Of a stretch of DNA of 64,000 nucleotides, positions 32,911 through 46,131 are shown one piece after another. The stretch is taken from assembly GCA_951804985.1 (NCBI GenBank), contig OX638132.1, positions 38,821,556 to 38,885,555 of the forward strand. Reading direction: 5' to 3'. Each line of letters begins with the position of its first letter. Position 1 is the first letter of the stretch. The notes under the pieces were generated by a model. It was not told the DNA's origin. It saw nothing but the letters and a program-made list of their open reading frames with translations, and did not search any database. Source of the stretch: Dryomyza anilis (taxonomy: Eukaryota; Arthropoda; Insecta; Diptera; Dryomyzidae). A program made the translations under genes and the position numbers.

Positions 32911-33830
32911 TTTTTGCATCGCTATCAACGCTTAAAAATATTTTCCCAAAATAACGCTATCGCTGCTTAATATATTTGTAGCAAAACTTGGCATAACATA
33001 TAATGGACAATTTTTGTAAATTATTAATTCGCGTAAAATTTCATTTCGCAACTTTTTACCAAAGCAGAGTATTATCGCGTTCGGAGTTATTTCTTTATAT
33101 GTGATAATGTGTTGTGTCTTACAATGGCTGTACATCCCATCGAATTTGTTGATGCTGCCGGCAACGTTCTCTCCCCAACGCATAGGCCTTAAAATATGGA
33201 CAAGAAAACGTTTTCCGCTACTTCCTAGTACAAAAATCCTTTGCTTATACTGCTAGTAAGAGCGGAATTGTCGGTTTTGAACTGCATTCGACCCTGCAGA
33301 AAGATCTGCGCATCTAAACATATTGATAATAAATATGTCTAAAATACATTTGTTTACATTTTTAATTTTTACCAATTTTTAAAATTAATTTGTCAACTTT
33401 TGTCAAACTTTTCCTATGTGCGGTCAAATATTTTCAAAAATTCAGGGGAGAATTTCACTTTACCGGCCGAAGCGAAAAAAATAATTACAGATTTGGAATC
33501 GTTAGGAAATTACCTTTCATTTGAGTACCCATATGTACTTTTATGTGGGTGCACTAGTTTTTGATTTTTCAAGGTCACCACGGGTCTGAGCGGCGCTTAT
33601 TTTTAATTTTGGTTTTTTTTTGCGAAAATAAAGCGCGTGACATTTTTTTTTAATTTCACTTCAGCCGGTAAAGTGAACTTTAGCCAAATTTAACATTTTT
33701 TTGGTATGGTATGGTTTTTCTATCGACGCTTATTAGTTAAGAGTCGATAGCTATGCACGCTTAGCTAAGCGTATATAAATTATTTTTCGTATGAAAAATA
33801 TTTTTAAGCGTTGATAGCGATGCCAAAAAA
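32911..33830. mobile_element. GCATCGCTATCAACGCTT inverted-repeat element
   Basis: The left end reads TTTTTTTGCATCGCTATCAA, continuing CGCTTAAAAATATTTT; the right end is its inverted copy (about 33792-33830). Near the right end there are further CTTAGCTAAGCG and TCGATAGCTATG words. About 920 bp, non-coding. Confidence 0.7.
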
Positions 33831-35159
33831 ACTGCTAATATCGTAGGTCATCATGGTGCGGAAACTGTAACAACGTCACTGTAACAACGTGAAAAGGACT
33901 AGTTTAATTCTAGTATTGATCTAGTTCTCCGTAGATATTAGCACGAATTCGAACAAACTGTATTTTTTAAAAGCTCATGTAATGTCCTACGATGTGTCAA
34001 TTGTCTGTCCCCTTTTCAGGGCCTGACCTATAGGGGTGTGACATCCCTCCTAGACATCGTAATATTTTAAATATTTAATACGAACAATTTATCGAATTAA
34101 TGCATTAAATCCGACTCGGATAAATGCGAAAATATTTAAAATCAGTCGGAGGTTGTCATTTATACTTATATTGCTTTAATTTGCCAATATATAAATTTGG
34201 AGTCGGTCATATTGGTCACAAAATTTTAAATAGAAAGAATAAAGAAAAAATTAAATCCGACTCGGACAAATTCAAAAATAATTGGATGCAGTCGGTAGTT
34301 TTCAAAAGCAGTTAAAAACTTTTGGAAACGCATATTTATTCTTATATAGCATACAATTGTCAAATAAATTTAATCTGAGTAAAAATAAGAGAAAAATGGT
34401 AGAAATATTTGGAATATTAAGGGTATTTACCTTGAAATAGAATTATGGGAAAAGTTCCTTTATAATAAGAAAATGTTCCAAACACTACATTACGGCAAAA
34501 TTCAGTTTAATCAGCAATTTAGTCGAACTAACACATGCTCTTAATCTATTAAAAATAAAATTATTACTAATTTTATTAAAATTTTGGTATGCCCAACATA
34601 ATACATCTCATGTTGGGTATTATTTCATTATTGTTTGGATGTTATTTCTTATATTATGGGTTTTTTCATTATTATTTTAATATATTTTGTGAATCTTTAA
34701 TAGGGATTATTTTGTTTGGAAATTTTGAGGTTCAATTAAAAAAACAAGTGGACATTTTTGGGAAAAAAAACAAAAATATTAATGAATCGATACGGTTCAG
34801 AAAATTGACTTTTAAAACATATAATGTCCAATGAATTTTTTCCAAAAAAATTTGACTGCGGTGCTTCTATCCTTACTATAACTATTACAATATAAAATAA
34901 ATAGATAACGGCACTTCTAACGGTGTCATATATATTGCATTATAAAATACTAAAAAAATTGGTTCACTATTATATACCAAAATAAACCTTTTTTCTTTTT
35001 ATAATTGTAACACATAAAAAATACAAACATATTTTTCACTTTTCCGGAAGTTATCTGGTCGAAAAAATGTTGGTGCCCGTGTTAAGGTGAATGTAAGGGA
35101 TTTTAAGTTTTTAAAATTTAATTTTGGTACTCCCATATTCCAAAAAATTAAGGTAAAAA
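33831..35159. other. Intronic AT-rich stretch, no gene
   Basis: Includes the direct repeat ACTGTAACAACGT at about 33867 and 33881, and an ATCCGACTCGGA word repeated at about 34110 and 34256 in similar contexts (AATCCGACTCGGATAAAT, AAATCCGACTCGGACAAAT). The open frames look fortuitous. Confidence 0.35.
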
Positions 35160-35750
35160 AAAATTGTCTATACCCTACACTAAGAGTGAAACGGTATATT
35201 CAGTTTTGTACGACGTTTGTAACACCCAGAAGGAAGCATCTCCAGTATGGAAAAGTATATATATTCTTGATCAGCATGACCTGAGTCGATTTAGCGATGT
35301 CCGTCTGTCTGTTGAAATAACTATTAGAGACAAACTAGAAGAGCTAGATCAATGAAACTTACAATTTAGACTACTTATAGACCTACGTTCTATGACCCAT
35401 AAAATGGTCATGTACGGACCTGTAAATCGACCGCTTATGTGAAAATTCCTCATATAAAACATACATCTACAGATGAATTTTATTTTATACGCGCTTAAGT
35501 GAACTCTTTGGTCAAATATATATAGACTTTATGTTCAAATATATGACAATAATGCATTCCCGCTAACCGTTTTGTGGTTCCATCGAAATTGGGTATACCT
35601 ACCCATTTGTACATATGGGTATCAAAGAAAATTCTTCTGCGATTGCAAGTTTGTATTTAGTTTTAGGATTCGCAAACCCTAGTGACCTATGCACCACTTT
35701 AAATGGTAATCGCCAACATTTATAGCCAACTTAGACCGACTATAACTTTC
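35160..35750 (-). repeat. Interspersed 'TAGTCGG' repeat, copy 3
   Basis: Inverted relative to 1981-2625 and nearly full length. It begins TATACCCTACACTAAGAGTG, contains TATATATTCTTGATCAGCAT and GTCCGTCTGTCTG, and ends CTTAGACCGACTATAA. It is more diverged than copies 1, 2 and 4. Confidence 0.65.
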
Positions 35751-37496
35751 ATAATTCTTACTAATTTCATCACACCAACTATCACAACTATGTATAGGTC
35801 GGGGAAAAAAACCCACTTTGATATAATCCAAAATCCGGTTGGATATCGTATGACTACAATTTTGATTCATGTATACACAGGGAAGAATTATGTTTTGCAG
35901 CAAACATATATTACACGTTACATACATGAATTCCCAGGATTTTAAAATAAATCTATGCCTTAAGTCATGAAATGAATACTAAAATAATTTTAAAAATTTG
36001 GAATTAAAAGTAAACATTAAATTTACGATTGCCAATATATCGACGCCTCATACGAAACCCCACACGTTTCAATTTGCTTACGAAAAACGACATTTAAAAA
36101 AAAAATCATTAAAACAAGATAACATTTATTTTATCCACGAATATAAGCATTAAATTGTTTTAGGCACGACAAGAACTTCATTCACATTTTCTCCACAAAC
36201 AGAAGCATAACTTTTATATTTCCCTCGATCAGAAACACATTTATATTGTATCTACGAACAAAAGCACATTTTTAATTTTAAATAATATTAAGAAATATTT
36301 AAACACGTTTCTACATTGTGCTGGAGTTATGTTGATTTATATTTCGAGTTATATAAATCGTCAACAGAACTTGAGACAAATTCGGCAAAAAAAAAAAAAT
36401 ATATTTTTTATGGAAACTGCATTGGATATTTAAATAAATTAGTTTCATTCATCTTATCGAGCATTTCATTTGTGTTTTCGACTTGAACATTCTGTAAAGG
36501 ATTTATGCATAATATGTCCTTATCAGAATAGAATTACAACACAATTTTGACCCTTGCCTTATTACTTAATTAAGTTTAAAATAGATATCGGAAAATATTG
36601 TCAAATAGAATTAATATGGGATGTTTTGTAATACGTAGTATTATGGGTTCATATTTTCTAGTAACATTCATAGGTTTATTTGAATACCCTAAACTAAAAG
36701 TGAAAGGTAAAATTCAATTTATGATATAGTATTAGAACTAAATTTGTTCATTTTTCATTGATGACATGGTTTCCAGGAACACATTTTTCAAAAAAAAGTA
36801 CAATGACGCAAGTGGGTTCTGGCCAAATCCTAAAGGAAGAAAATTTCCAAAAAAATTCTAAATCCCAAAGCAACAAATGTTTCCAAAAAATTGTCCAATG
36901 ATGCAAGTGGGTTCTGGTCAAATCCCAAAGGAACAAATTTTTTGTGGCGAAGTAGCACGGCACTGATATGAATAGACTGCTCAAGTTATAGTTTTTATAT
37001 AAAATTATCTATTAGACACAACCGGTGCGAATTTCCACTTATATATTAGAAACTAGCACCGGTGGGAATTTCCGTTAGACCATTACAAATGAGTAATTAT
37101 CTGTTGATCCCAGCGCACTCCTGACTAATTTATGATGCTTCCAAGCCAATACATGCATTGCAAAACTCTTATGCGTCCAAATATAGGCGGGTAGGCCTAT
37201 AGGGTAGACCTACTTTAAATTAGTGATAGGTCCGAATAGTTGGCTGACGCCTTGTTAAATCCTTTTGCGTTGAAATATAGGGGAGTGGCCGGGTAAAACA
37301 AAAAACAAAATAAATTTAAATAAAAATATTATGGTAATAAATACATATCGTCGGTGACTCTGCAATACAGCCTATTTATATTTTCGAATACCGCTTACAA
37401 AATTAATTTTACACAGGAGCTAATATTGATAGAGGTACATAATAGATAGTACATAATGATACATAATAGTATTTGCTTAATACTAATTTAACTTAA
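35751..37496. other. Intronic AT-rich stretch with minor repeats
   Basis: At about 36688 a short 'TAGTCGG'-family end (TACCCTAAACTAAAAGTGAA) recurs. At 36808-36935 a GTGGGTTCTGG.CAAATCC block is duplicated about 90 bp apart. At about 37019-37080 there is a duplicated CGGTG.GAATTTCC block. No gene recognised. Confidence 0.4.
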
Positions 37497-37840
37497 AACC
37501 AGTTGGGAAGGTTAGATCACATGGGAAATTTTAAAGTAGGTGTTATTATGATAGTTAGGATTATCAAAATTATAGTCGGTCAAAACCGACTATAAATACC
37601 CTACACATATGTGTGGTTACCATTCAAAGTGGTATATAGGGCACCAGGGTATACGAATCCTGAAAATAACCACAAACTTTCCATCCTTGAAGAATTTTCT
37701 TTCATTTGATACCCATATTTACAAATGGGTAGGTGTACGGAATTTCGATTTTTTTTTTTGGAACCACGAGTCGTTTCGTGGGAAAACATTATTTTCATGT
37801 AGTTGAGCATGAGTCAATATATATTTGACCAAAAGTTTCA
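37497..37840 (+). repeat. Interspersed 'TAGTCGG' repeat, copy 4
   Basis: Closely matches 1991-2320, including AGTTGGGAAGGTTAGATCAC and the TAGTCGG hairpin. The right half is missing. Confidence 0.75.
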
Positions 37841-39115
37841 ATTGCTATGTGATGATAACGACTCGAGTGAAGAAATTTAAATATGACAACTATGTACGAC
37901 GGTTGATTACATTTGTATAAAAGATATACATTGATTAAAAGTGCATCCTAAAAACTTAATAACAAAATCAGAAATATGGTCACTTATATGAGGACGATAC
38001 ACAAATCTAACAATCCTATTTAAGCACAATGGGCACGCAAACAGAGCGCGCTCGTATGTATTTGTGTCATAAACAATGTTTCAGCGTCCATGTGTTCGTA
38101 CCGTGCAACAGTCGTTAACTCGCTGCTGTAAAAAGAGAAACACGAGCTACGATAACTTCAATCGTCCAACCGAGCATGCAGTATCGTACTCGCTGCTCGA
38201 ACTTCTGTTAAATGAAGCGCTCGAAATATACAGCGCTCCTACATTTCGAGCGGCTCGGAGTTGCTCGTTTTTAAATTATTTCGTTTGCAACAGTTCTTTT
38301 GTTGTTTTTGCGTTTATTCTTGTTTATTATTTAATTTTATGCATGTGTTACTAAATATGGAACATTAAATATGCATTTAGAGCAAATTTACAAAATGAGC
38401 GAGTTAACCGAGCGGTCGAAATGTTGTGGTGTTCGGAGTAGCGCGCTAGCGTAACAGTTCGAAACTCTGTAGACCGAGCCGTTGTGTTTGTTTGCGTATC
38501 AACATAAATTAAGTTCGGCAAAAAACAACAGCGCTCGAAGGTCAAGACAGGCGCGTTGTTGTCTGCGATGCCGGTTTGTTTACAGTTCCGAATAAATATT
38601 GCGGTTTTAAGTTTTTATAAAAAAAAACTATTTCGGTATACCGGTTCCATGTTACGGTTTTGATTTCAGTTTTTGAAATAAAGTTATTTTTGTTCATATT
38701 GTTCAATGTCTTAAAAAAAAATATATTTTACTGACACAAGAATCAATAACAGAATAACAATGCGCATTTAAGTAGTTTTAAGTTGAGGAAATTTTAAAAT
38801 ATTTCATCGACTTAAGTTTTGGTGCATTTCACAGTCTCACCTTAAGTGCAAATGAGGCGTTCTTTTTCAAATCGGACGGATTTTGTTAAAATATTCAGTT
38901 GCCCTTTACAATTTGCTTAAATTTTTTTATGGATTGATTATTGAAAATAAGTTTACCCATATATTTTTTTACTTTTTGTCTATAGGTCTGAAAATACAGG
39001 GTGTCTAAAAAATGATAATATTTCGCATAGACCTTTTTTAAAAATTATATAACTTTGCATCTGTGCATCGTATAGCTTCAAGTTTGGTCTCATTTTAAAG
39101 GTAATAGAATTTTCT
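37841..39115. other. Intronic stretch with an inverted 250-bp repeat
   Basis: About 38030-38275 matches 53938-54135 in opposite orientation (shared words include ATCGTACTCGCT and GAGCGCTCGAAAT-like strings). 38380-38560 has related GAGCG/CGCTC words. The rest is AT-rich. A 92-codon frame across 38076 follows the repeat and is not credible as a gene. Confidence 0.4.
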
Positions 39116-39130
39116 TTATTACTTACTTAC

Positions 39131-39415
39131 GAGGCTTAGTGCGTTGGACTGCGAGCCGAAAGGTCCCCGGTTCAAGCCTGGACTGGGGCTAACAACATCT
39201 TTTCATAGAAACATTTTTCTGTACCGCGCTACCTCTCGGCAGTAAATAGCAAACCTACGAGAGTAAAACATTGCCTATGAAAAGCTCTCACCCGCCGTTC
39301 GGATTCGGCAATAAATGTAGGTCCCACCACTTTGAGTACAAATATAACATGCACAGCTCAAAATGGTGAGAGAGCTCGGCCGAAGTTCTTATAGAACTGT
39401 AGTGCCAAACTATTA
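39131..39415 (+). mobile_element. tRNA-derived SINE (family S1), copy 1
   Basis: The head contains TTAGTGCGTTGGACTGCGAG and a B-box CGGTTCAAGCC. The body includes CTCACCCGCCGTTCGGATTC and GAGCTCGGCCGAAGTTCT. It ends in ATT repeats. A 15-bp target duplication TTATTACTTACTTAC flanks it (39116-39130 and 39416-39430). It landed in the (AAGT)n tail of RTE-like LINE copy 3. RNA polymerase III transcribed in origin, mobilised in trans by a LINE. Confidence 0.85.
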
Positions 39416-39418
39416 TTA

Positions 39419-39453
<35 letters not shown>

Positions 39454-39757
39454 TTTGGCCATTACAACCCATTTCAAGAAACAAAACGTACCGTATACGT
39501 GCCGTTAACGCTACAGCATATACGGAATCAGATTTCGTAAACGTACCGTATTACGGAGCCGTATACGGTACAGAGAACGGATAAAACGTGACATCGAAAA
39601 CGGTGTTCGAAACCGTTTTTCATACAGTATCGACGCACCGTTAATGTACCGTATTTTCAAAATAAAGCGGAGTGAACTCCGTAGTCGACGTTACGTTTCT
39701 GTGCCGTATGCGGTGCGCATAATTTCTATAAAACGGAGTGTACTCCGTTGAGTGGAC

Positions 39758-41883
39758 TAGTGATGTCAATCCCGGGATCCCGGGTTTTGAGTCAAATCAG
39801 TCCCGAAAAACTCATACCGGGATCATCGTTAAATCCTGGGATTTTCGGGATTACATAAAACGCTAGTAGATCAATTTTTAATAATTTATTAAAAAATCTT
39901 TCAATGTTTTTATACAAATTTCGTGAAAAAGTAAATTTAAAATTATAGGACTAAAATCTTAAAACACTGACGTCAAAAATAATGAGTCTTCATTCATATC
40001 ATTTCTACATACTTTTAATGTGCCGATTCGAACTTCGTTTTTAGTTTTTTCCCTACTACGTAATGTTTTGGAGAAAAATGCAATTTATTATTTTTGCATT
40101 TTTCACTGCATTTAATAAAAAAACTTTTATTTTATTAAAAGACTGAACAGACATTGAATAAAAATTAAAATTGGTATTACTGACTGAAAAGTATTACTTT
40201 TCGGTGGCTTTTTCATTTTTGAGATAATTTTTTTTTTATTGAATTTCAAATGTATAAAAATAATTCACTTCTTATTTTAAAAAATATGAATTATAGCAGT
40301 ATTTTACTGTTATTTCTAAATATATGATAACAATTATTATGTACTACTGTTCTACTGTTCTATAATAATGCGAACTATGATGGTAATTTTCGAACTATTG
40401 AATTAAAATATCAATTTGAATCAATCGTTCTTTTTAAATAACATAATTATAATAATGCATCGACCATATATTTCATTCACATCAATATATTCTGTTGCAA
40501 TATCTCGAGAATAAAAATTCTATAGAAATATGTTAATAAATATATATTCATTATCTTAATTTAAAAGACAAATTTTAATTCATAGTTAAGTTTTTTAAAT
40601 GCATATAACTCAAAAAGTAGAAAGGACACAGAAAAAGCAATACCATGGTCGAAATAGGTATTCTCTCTAGTATTACCAATGATTTAAAATATAACATTTA
40701 TTTTTTATAACATAATATAATATATTTTATAACATAAACGATATTCAAGTGGACTTCCTTGATTTATTCCTGGGCTATAACCGTATTCATTTTAAATCAA
40801 TAGCTGTATAATCTTTTCATATAAAATTTTGTTTGTAAAATGCAGTTAAAAATGCAAAAAAAAAATATAAAATGCGTTTTTATTAAAAACGTTAAGTATA
40901 GGGAAAAAACTAAAAACGCAGTTCGAATAAGCATATTAAAATTATATAGAATTGCTACGAATGAAAACAGGTAGAATTTAAACCGAACAGTGTAATCTTT
41001 CGATTCGAAATACAGAAAGTATTTAAAAATAGTAAATAATTATAATATCATGACGGTCTCATGTTAAATTAATTTTTATTTTGAAAACAGTCGAAAGATT
41101 TACTTCAACTATGCTGGCGAATTAAATCAGAGTTTCGAATAGCGATATAACTGGAACTGTTGTCTCTGAATGTGACCTTTATAATCTTTATTAATAACAA
41201 AATACTTAAATAAATATAATTGAACACCCTAACATATTTTTATTTGGGTCTAAAACTAACATTTTCAACATTCATTACAATCAAATTATGCGTACTACAA
41301 ATTTCAATCATATAAAATCTATTTGAGCGAGAATAAATCTTTTTACAAAATCTGAATTCGATTAAACTAACAGTATAAAATCCACTCAAACAATTGCGTT
41401 TATATAAATATTCCACGTTCTTAAATTGAAAAAATTTTAAAATTTTTATTAATTAAAAATCACTATTTTTATTTAATTTAAATTTTTTTTATAAAATATT
41501 GTTTTCCACAAAAAACCAATATCCCAATAAAATTTTGATTGTTTATTCAAAATTAAAATTTACTTATATTTGTACTAAAAAAAAAAATGTCATTAAAAAG
41601 TATTAAAAAAATGTTTGATGATCAACTGGGGTTTATATATCGCGGATTTTGTATTTTGAATACCATACCATTTGCATACCCACCCTAAACACAGATGCAT
41701 TCGAACATATGAGTTTTGTTTGAGCCTTAAGCATTATAATTGTTTATTCAAACATAGATATGGTTATTTTATGCCTTTGCTATTATTTTTTAAAATCCCG
41801 GGACTAATTCCGGGATCCCGGGATTCTAATTTTTTAGTCCCGAAATTTCGGGATTGAAAAATAGTCTGGGATTGACATCCCTA
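39758..41883 (+). mobile_element. hAT-type element with CCCGGGA ends, copy 1
   Basis: Ends TAGTGATGTCAATCCCGGGA and the inverted TAGGGATGTCAATCCC. The flanking octamers GAGTGGAC (39750-39757) and GAGTGTAC (41884-41891) agree at 7 of 8 positions. Inside are inverted subrepeats (GAACTTCGTTTTTAGTTTTT at about 40030 against an inverted copy near 40900). 2,126 bp, AT-rich, no transposase recognised. A second copy starts at 62372. Confidence 0.8.
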
Positions 41884-42272
41884 GAGTGTACTATGTACTT
41901 ATGTCGTATTTTTTTTAAAAATACGGAATATCTTATTTTTTCATATATATACTTTAAATTAAATTAAAAGTTTTAATTTATTTAGAATAAATACAGTCAA
42001 TTACTTTTTTCTATATATTTGTCTGGATTTAAAATACTGGAATTGTTATAAACTAAAATTAATTACAAATTAAGTACAATTGAAACAACATTAAAAATAT
42101 TAAAGATATATGTTTGCATACAATTACGTGAAATAATTAATATTAATGAATATATTTAAAAATGTTTCCTTTAAATTACTGCATTAACATCTGTATCTTT
42201 GAATTTATGGATTTAAACATCTGTAAATAAATAAACAAATTAAACAGGTTTTTTTTTATTATTAACTTATTC

Positions 42273-43098
42273 AGCCTTATCGTGAATAAAATTCCTCAGG
42301 GAATTTTTACCCTTGGTGGAAAATAGGTATCGTGAACAATGTTTGAAAAGGGAAAAAATGTTTCCCTAAAAAAACTACGTATCATGAACAACATTTTGGA
42401 GGAAAAATTACCCCTGTTTCGCCGAAAAAATACCGCCACTTTTTCATCGGGGAAAAGAATTAATTAAAAACAAAACACACTATAATTAAATATACTTTTA
42501 TTTATAACATGTTAACAAATATCTATGGATAGCACCAACATTATTTAAATAAAAGTTATTTACATATTTCTGCACAAATAAATTACAGATATATTCAACC
42601 ACCGCAAAAACTTCACCGGCTGGGGAATATCTTAATTTTTTTAAACTCTTTCAAAATGAACGCAATCTAATCACAACATTTTCTTAAATGAAAAACTACA
42701 ATTAAGAGTCATTTTATATACTTTTTAATTGCAATTTAACATAATTTTAACTTCAATATTTATTTTCACAACACAACGCAATTTTATCCAACAACACTGT
42801 TTGACATTTGGCAAAATAGCTGATTTAGCGTTGTCTGATGTTCAGTTCTAATTGCAAATTGTGCATAAAAATATAGTTAACTGCAAATAATAAAGATCTG
42901 TATACATATTTTATATCTCAACTATTATTTTACAACTTTATTATCTGAAATGATAAAGATAACCAAAAAACGCTTAAAAAAACATGTGGCCATATTGTAA
43001 AACGGCATTCGAATTTTGAACAAAATTCCGCAGGAATTGCTTTTCCTGGGAGATTTACCGAGGGAATAGAATATTCCCCAAGTGTTCACGATAAGGCT
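42273..43098. mobile_element. AGCCTTATCGTGAA-ended MITE (826 bp)
   Basis: Inverted ends AGCCTTATCGTGAA (42273) and TTCACGATAAGGCT (to 43098). Just inside are AAAATTCC..CAGGAATT-type words at both ends. AT-rich interior without coding. It lies within CGGAGT copy 1. Confidence 0.7.
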
Positions 43099-45890
43099 CA
43101 TTAATCAGAAGAAATTTCTAACCAATGTAATTCAACTATTAGTAGAAATCAGAGATACGAAATAATTAAAGTATACCACAAATTATATATCAAAATTTCC
43201 CTTTTTCTACAGCAAATTAAAAATACCACAAATGGGAAATTTTGTATATAACTGGCAACTACTCCACAAATAGAAAAATGTCTTATAGAGTGGCAAATAT
43301 GGTTTCAAAAGTCAATTTTACTTACGTTTGATAATTTTTTAAAATAATTTTTTAAAATTGATGAAAACTGCCGGAGACAGCGACCAACAAACGGAATTCT
43401 TGAGCAGCAGCATGTCGCCAAATTATATTGAAGAAGCATTAGGAGTTGCGAAACCCGTCAGGTTTTGGCTGATCGAACGCTTGCCGAATTTTCTTAGGTC
43501 ATTCGAACCATAGTTGCGTTTAGGATAAAACAAATGCATTTCAGCTTTAACATGTCCAATACAGCAGTTTTTTTCATTAATTATCTAAATAGTTGTTATT
43601 ACCATTAAATATTTTATTAATTGTATGTGTATTTAACTTACATAATTTATTTTGATTCACATGCAGATCTGCTACACTGCTAGTAAATACACGAACTAAA
43701 AATTTAAATAAACAACTGAGTAAAAACGGAATAAAATCGGTGTATGGTGTCCGTACATAACGGAGTACACACGACATAAAAACGGTGTACCACGTAGTAG
43801 ACGGAGTTTAAACGTATACGTCACCTCGGAGTGAAAACGGCAGAAAAACGGTATGTTGGAATTACGGACTATAAACGGCATTTAAACGGAGTGGAGTTTT
43901 TTTGGAATGCCGTAAATTTTCCGTTTTCATTCAAGTATCGACGGATCCGTGTTGTACGTACCGTAAACTTACTGTTACAGACGGAATTGTGATTCCGTTC
44001 ATTTACGGAGCTAAGTTAAAATGTTTCTTGGGATGATGAGTTTCGGCCGCATCAATTACCTCTCTCCAGTCGCTTCTGCATTGCGCGCGCTGGCGCCAGT
44101 TTTGCACTCCAAGTGTTGTCTGGCACTTGGTCACTCTACCGGAGGTTCGGACGCCCTCTCCTACGTTGACCACCACTGGGTACACTATTGAACACCATTT
44201 TTTCTGGAGCGCTTTCATCCATACGCTCGACATGTCCAAGTCAGCGTAGGCGCTGGATCTTAATGTGCCTGTCTGTGTCAATGTCGGCGTAGTGCTCATA
44301 CAAGTCGTCGTTGCATCTGATTCTGTACTCGTTTTCAACGCATATCGGGCCATAGATTTTCCGAAGAATCTCTCTCGAACGCTCCTAAAGTTCGCTCATC
44401 GGTGTATGAATTTGTATAAAAAGAGACCCAATAACAAAGTATGCGTTCAAAATTACGCAACGGAAAAAAAAGTTCGACAACTTTTATCTTTTCTGTTCCG
44501 TTGAATGCGTTGACATAAATTTCATTTGAAATATTTACTTTTGTGTGTGTTTTTTTTTTAATATTTGATATAAAATAAATTTAAAATCTTTTAGAAAACA
44601 TAATTAATTAAGTACTACTGCATTTTTTGCTACATCAACCAAACAAAAACAAAAATCTTCTCCGGATATAAAGTTTTGATTAGGTCACCGCTTTCCGTAT
44701 ACTCTCGCGTCAGTTGAATACGTTGAAGTAACGGACACAAAGTATTGAATGGGCTGGGCGCTTTATAGAGCGTAATTTTTGTCCGTCGAGAGAGGGCTCT
44801 GCTCCTCAATTGCCTACTGAGCCCAAAGTAACACCTGTTGGCAAGAGTTATTCTTCTGCTAATCTCCATGCTGACATTGTTTTCTTTGTTGATGCTGGTA
44901 CCTAGGTAGACGAAGTCCTTCACAACTTCGAAGTTGTGGTTGTTATAGTGACGTCGGGACTCTTTGTTTGTTTACACCAGGTACTTCGTCGCGATTTCGT
45001 CTCTAAACTGGGGAATGCTGCACTGACTGCTCGTACACTCTGCCCAATGATGTCGATATCATCAGCGTACCCGAGCAACATGGAACTTTTGTTGAAAATA
45101 GTGCCATTGTGGTGGAGTTGTGCAGTTCTTACAATCTTCTCTATTATTAGGTTGAAGAAGTCACACGATAGGGTATCACCTTGTCTGAAACCTCGTTCGG
45201 TATTAAACGTATCGGAGAGGTTGTTCCCAATTCTAACTGAGCAACGAGTGTCGCTCAGGGTCATCCTGCAAAGCCTTATAAGTTTCGCAGGCATACCGAA
45301 CTCAGACATGGTGGCGTATAAGCGACTTCTTATCGGACTGTCGAAGGCAGCTTTGTAGTTGACGAAAAGGTGGTGAGTGTCGATCTGCCTCTCTTTGGTC
45401 TTTTCCAGGATTTGGCGCAATGTGAAAATCGGTTCTATGGTGGACTTGCCAGGTCTGAAGCCGCACTGATAAGTTCCAATCAGTCCGTTGACGATGGGCT
45501 TCAGTCTTTCACATAATACGCTAGTTAGAACCTTATACGCGATATTGAGGAAACTTATCCCACGGTAGTTGGCGCGTATGGTGGGATCCCCCTTCTTAAG
45601 GATTGGGCAGAGTATACTGAGATTCCATTCGCTGGGCATGCTTTCTTTTGACCATATGAGCTCAACGCCTCCGGTCTTAAACAACTCAGCAGACAGACCA
45701 TCCGATCATGCGGCTTTGTTGTTTTTCATTCTGTTGATTGCTGTGCAGACCTCATCACGGTCATGCATCGGTATGTCAACGCCGTCGTCAGCAACTGGGG
45801 TTGTCAAGCCGTCTTCTCTATCGGCGGAGTAGTTGTCGTCATCGCCTGCTAGAACATGCTAGAACACGCCTGCTAGAACATGCTCTATCC

Positions 45891-46131
45891 ATTTCTTTAT
45901 TGCGTTATACAAATTTATCAGTATATCAGTATATTTTTCAGTAACATGTAACTATTATATGCAAATATTTTTTTTTTACTAAATGAGAGTTTCTTTTTTA
46001 AATTAAGGCTATAATTTTTCTCGTTAAATTCTATATAAAGAACATTCTTTTGTTGAGTGGTCATTTGTGCACATCTATATAAAAACATTTTTTTTTGTTC
46101 ACACGACTAGGCGCATGTTATGTGTTTTGGA
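45891..46131. other. AT-rich intronic spacer
   Basis: Nothing recognised apart from a short duplicated TAGAACA.GC motif at the LINE 5' edge. Confidence 0.3.

Larger units (their letters stand above)
39473..44032 (+). mobile_element. CGGAGT-family TIR element, copy 1
   Basis: Left end TTCAAGAAACAAAACG, right end TGTTTCTTGGG, with dense ACGG/CCGT and CGGAGT/ACTCCG motifs in the outer 280 bp on the left and 310 bp on the right, including CGGAGTGAACTCCG (39668-39681) and CGGAGTGTACTCCG (39734-39747). LINE copy 2 gives the empty site (ACAACCCATGATGGG): here it is split as ACAACCCAT / ATGATGAG, a 2-bp AT duplication. A hAT element (39758-41883) and a MITE (42273-43098) are nested inside, so the original was about 1.6 kb or less. 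No transposase. Confidence 0.8.
39416..45890 (-). pseudogene. RTE-like LINE, copy 3, split by a CGGAGT element
   Basis: From 3' to 5' on the minus strand: (AAGT)n tail 39416-39452, last 3' bases to 39472, an insertion 39473-44032, then the C-terminal region 44033-44403, an unassigned insertion at about 44404-44758, the central region with NRCYFGLSRQLRSRALSR (44923-44759), and the RT at 45684-44920. The RT part is the most complete of the three copies, with YRGISFLNIAYKVLTSVL, GFRPGKSTIEPIFTLRQILE, GFRQGDTLSC and LLGYADDIDIIG. The 5' end stops near 45890, before the endonuclease. The frame is broken after the RT (VTITTTTSKL). Not functional. Confidence 0.85.

Noticed and set aside
38076..38354. 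92-codon frame resembling a small protein
   Set aside because: It lies in a repeat that is inverted at 53938-54135, where the frame is not kept.
44404..44758. A separate transposon inside LINE copy 3
   Set aside because: Sequence foreign to the LINE is present, but I could not find convincing inverted ends or a duplication, and part of the LINE is deleted there.
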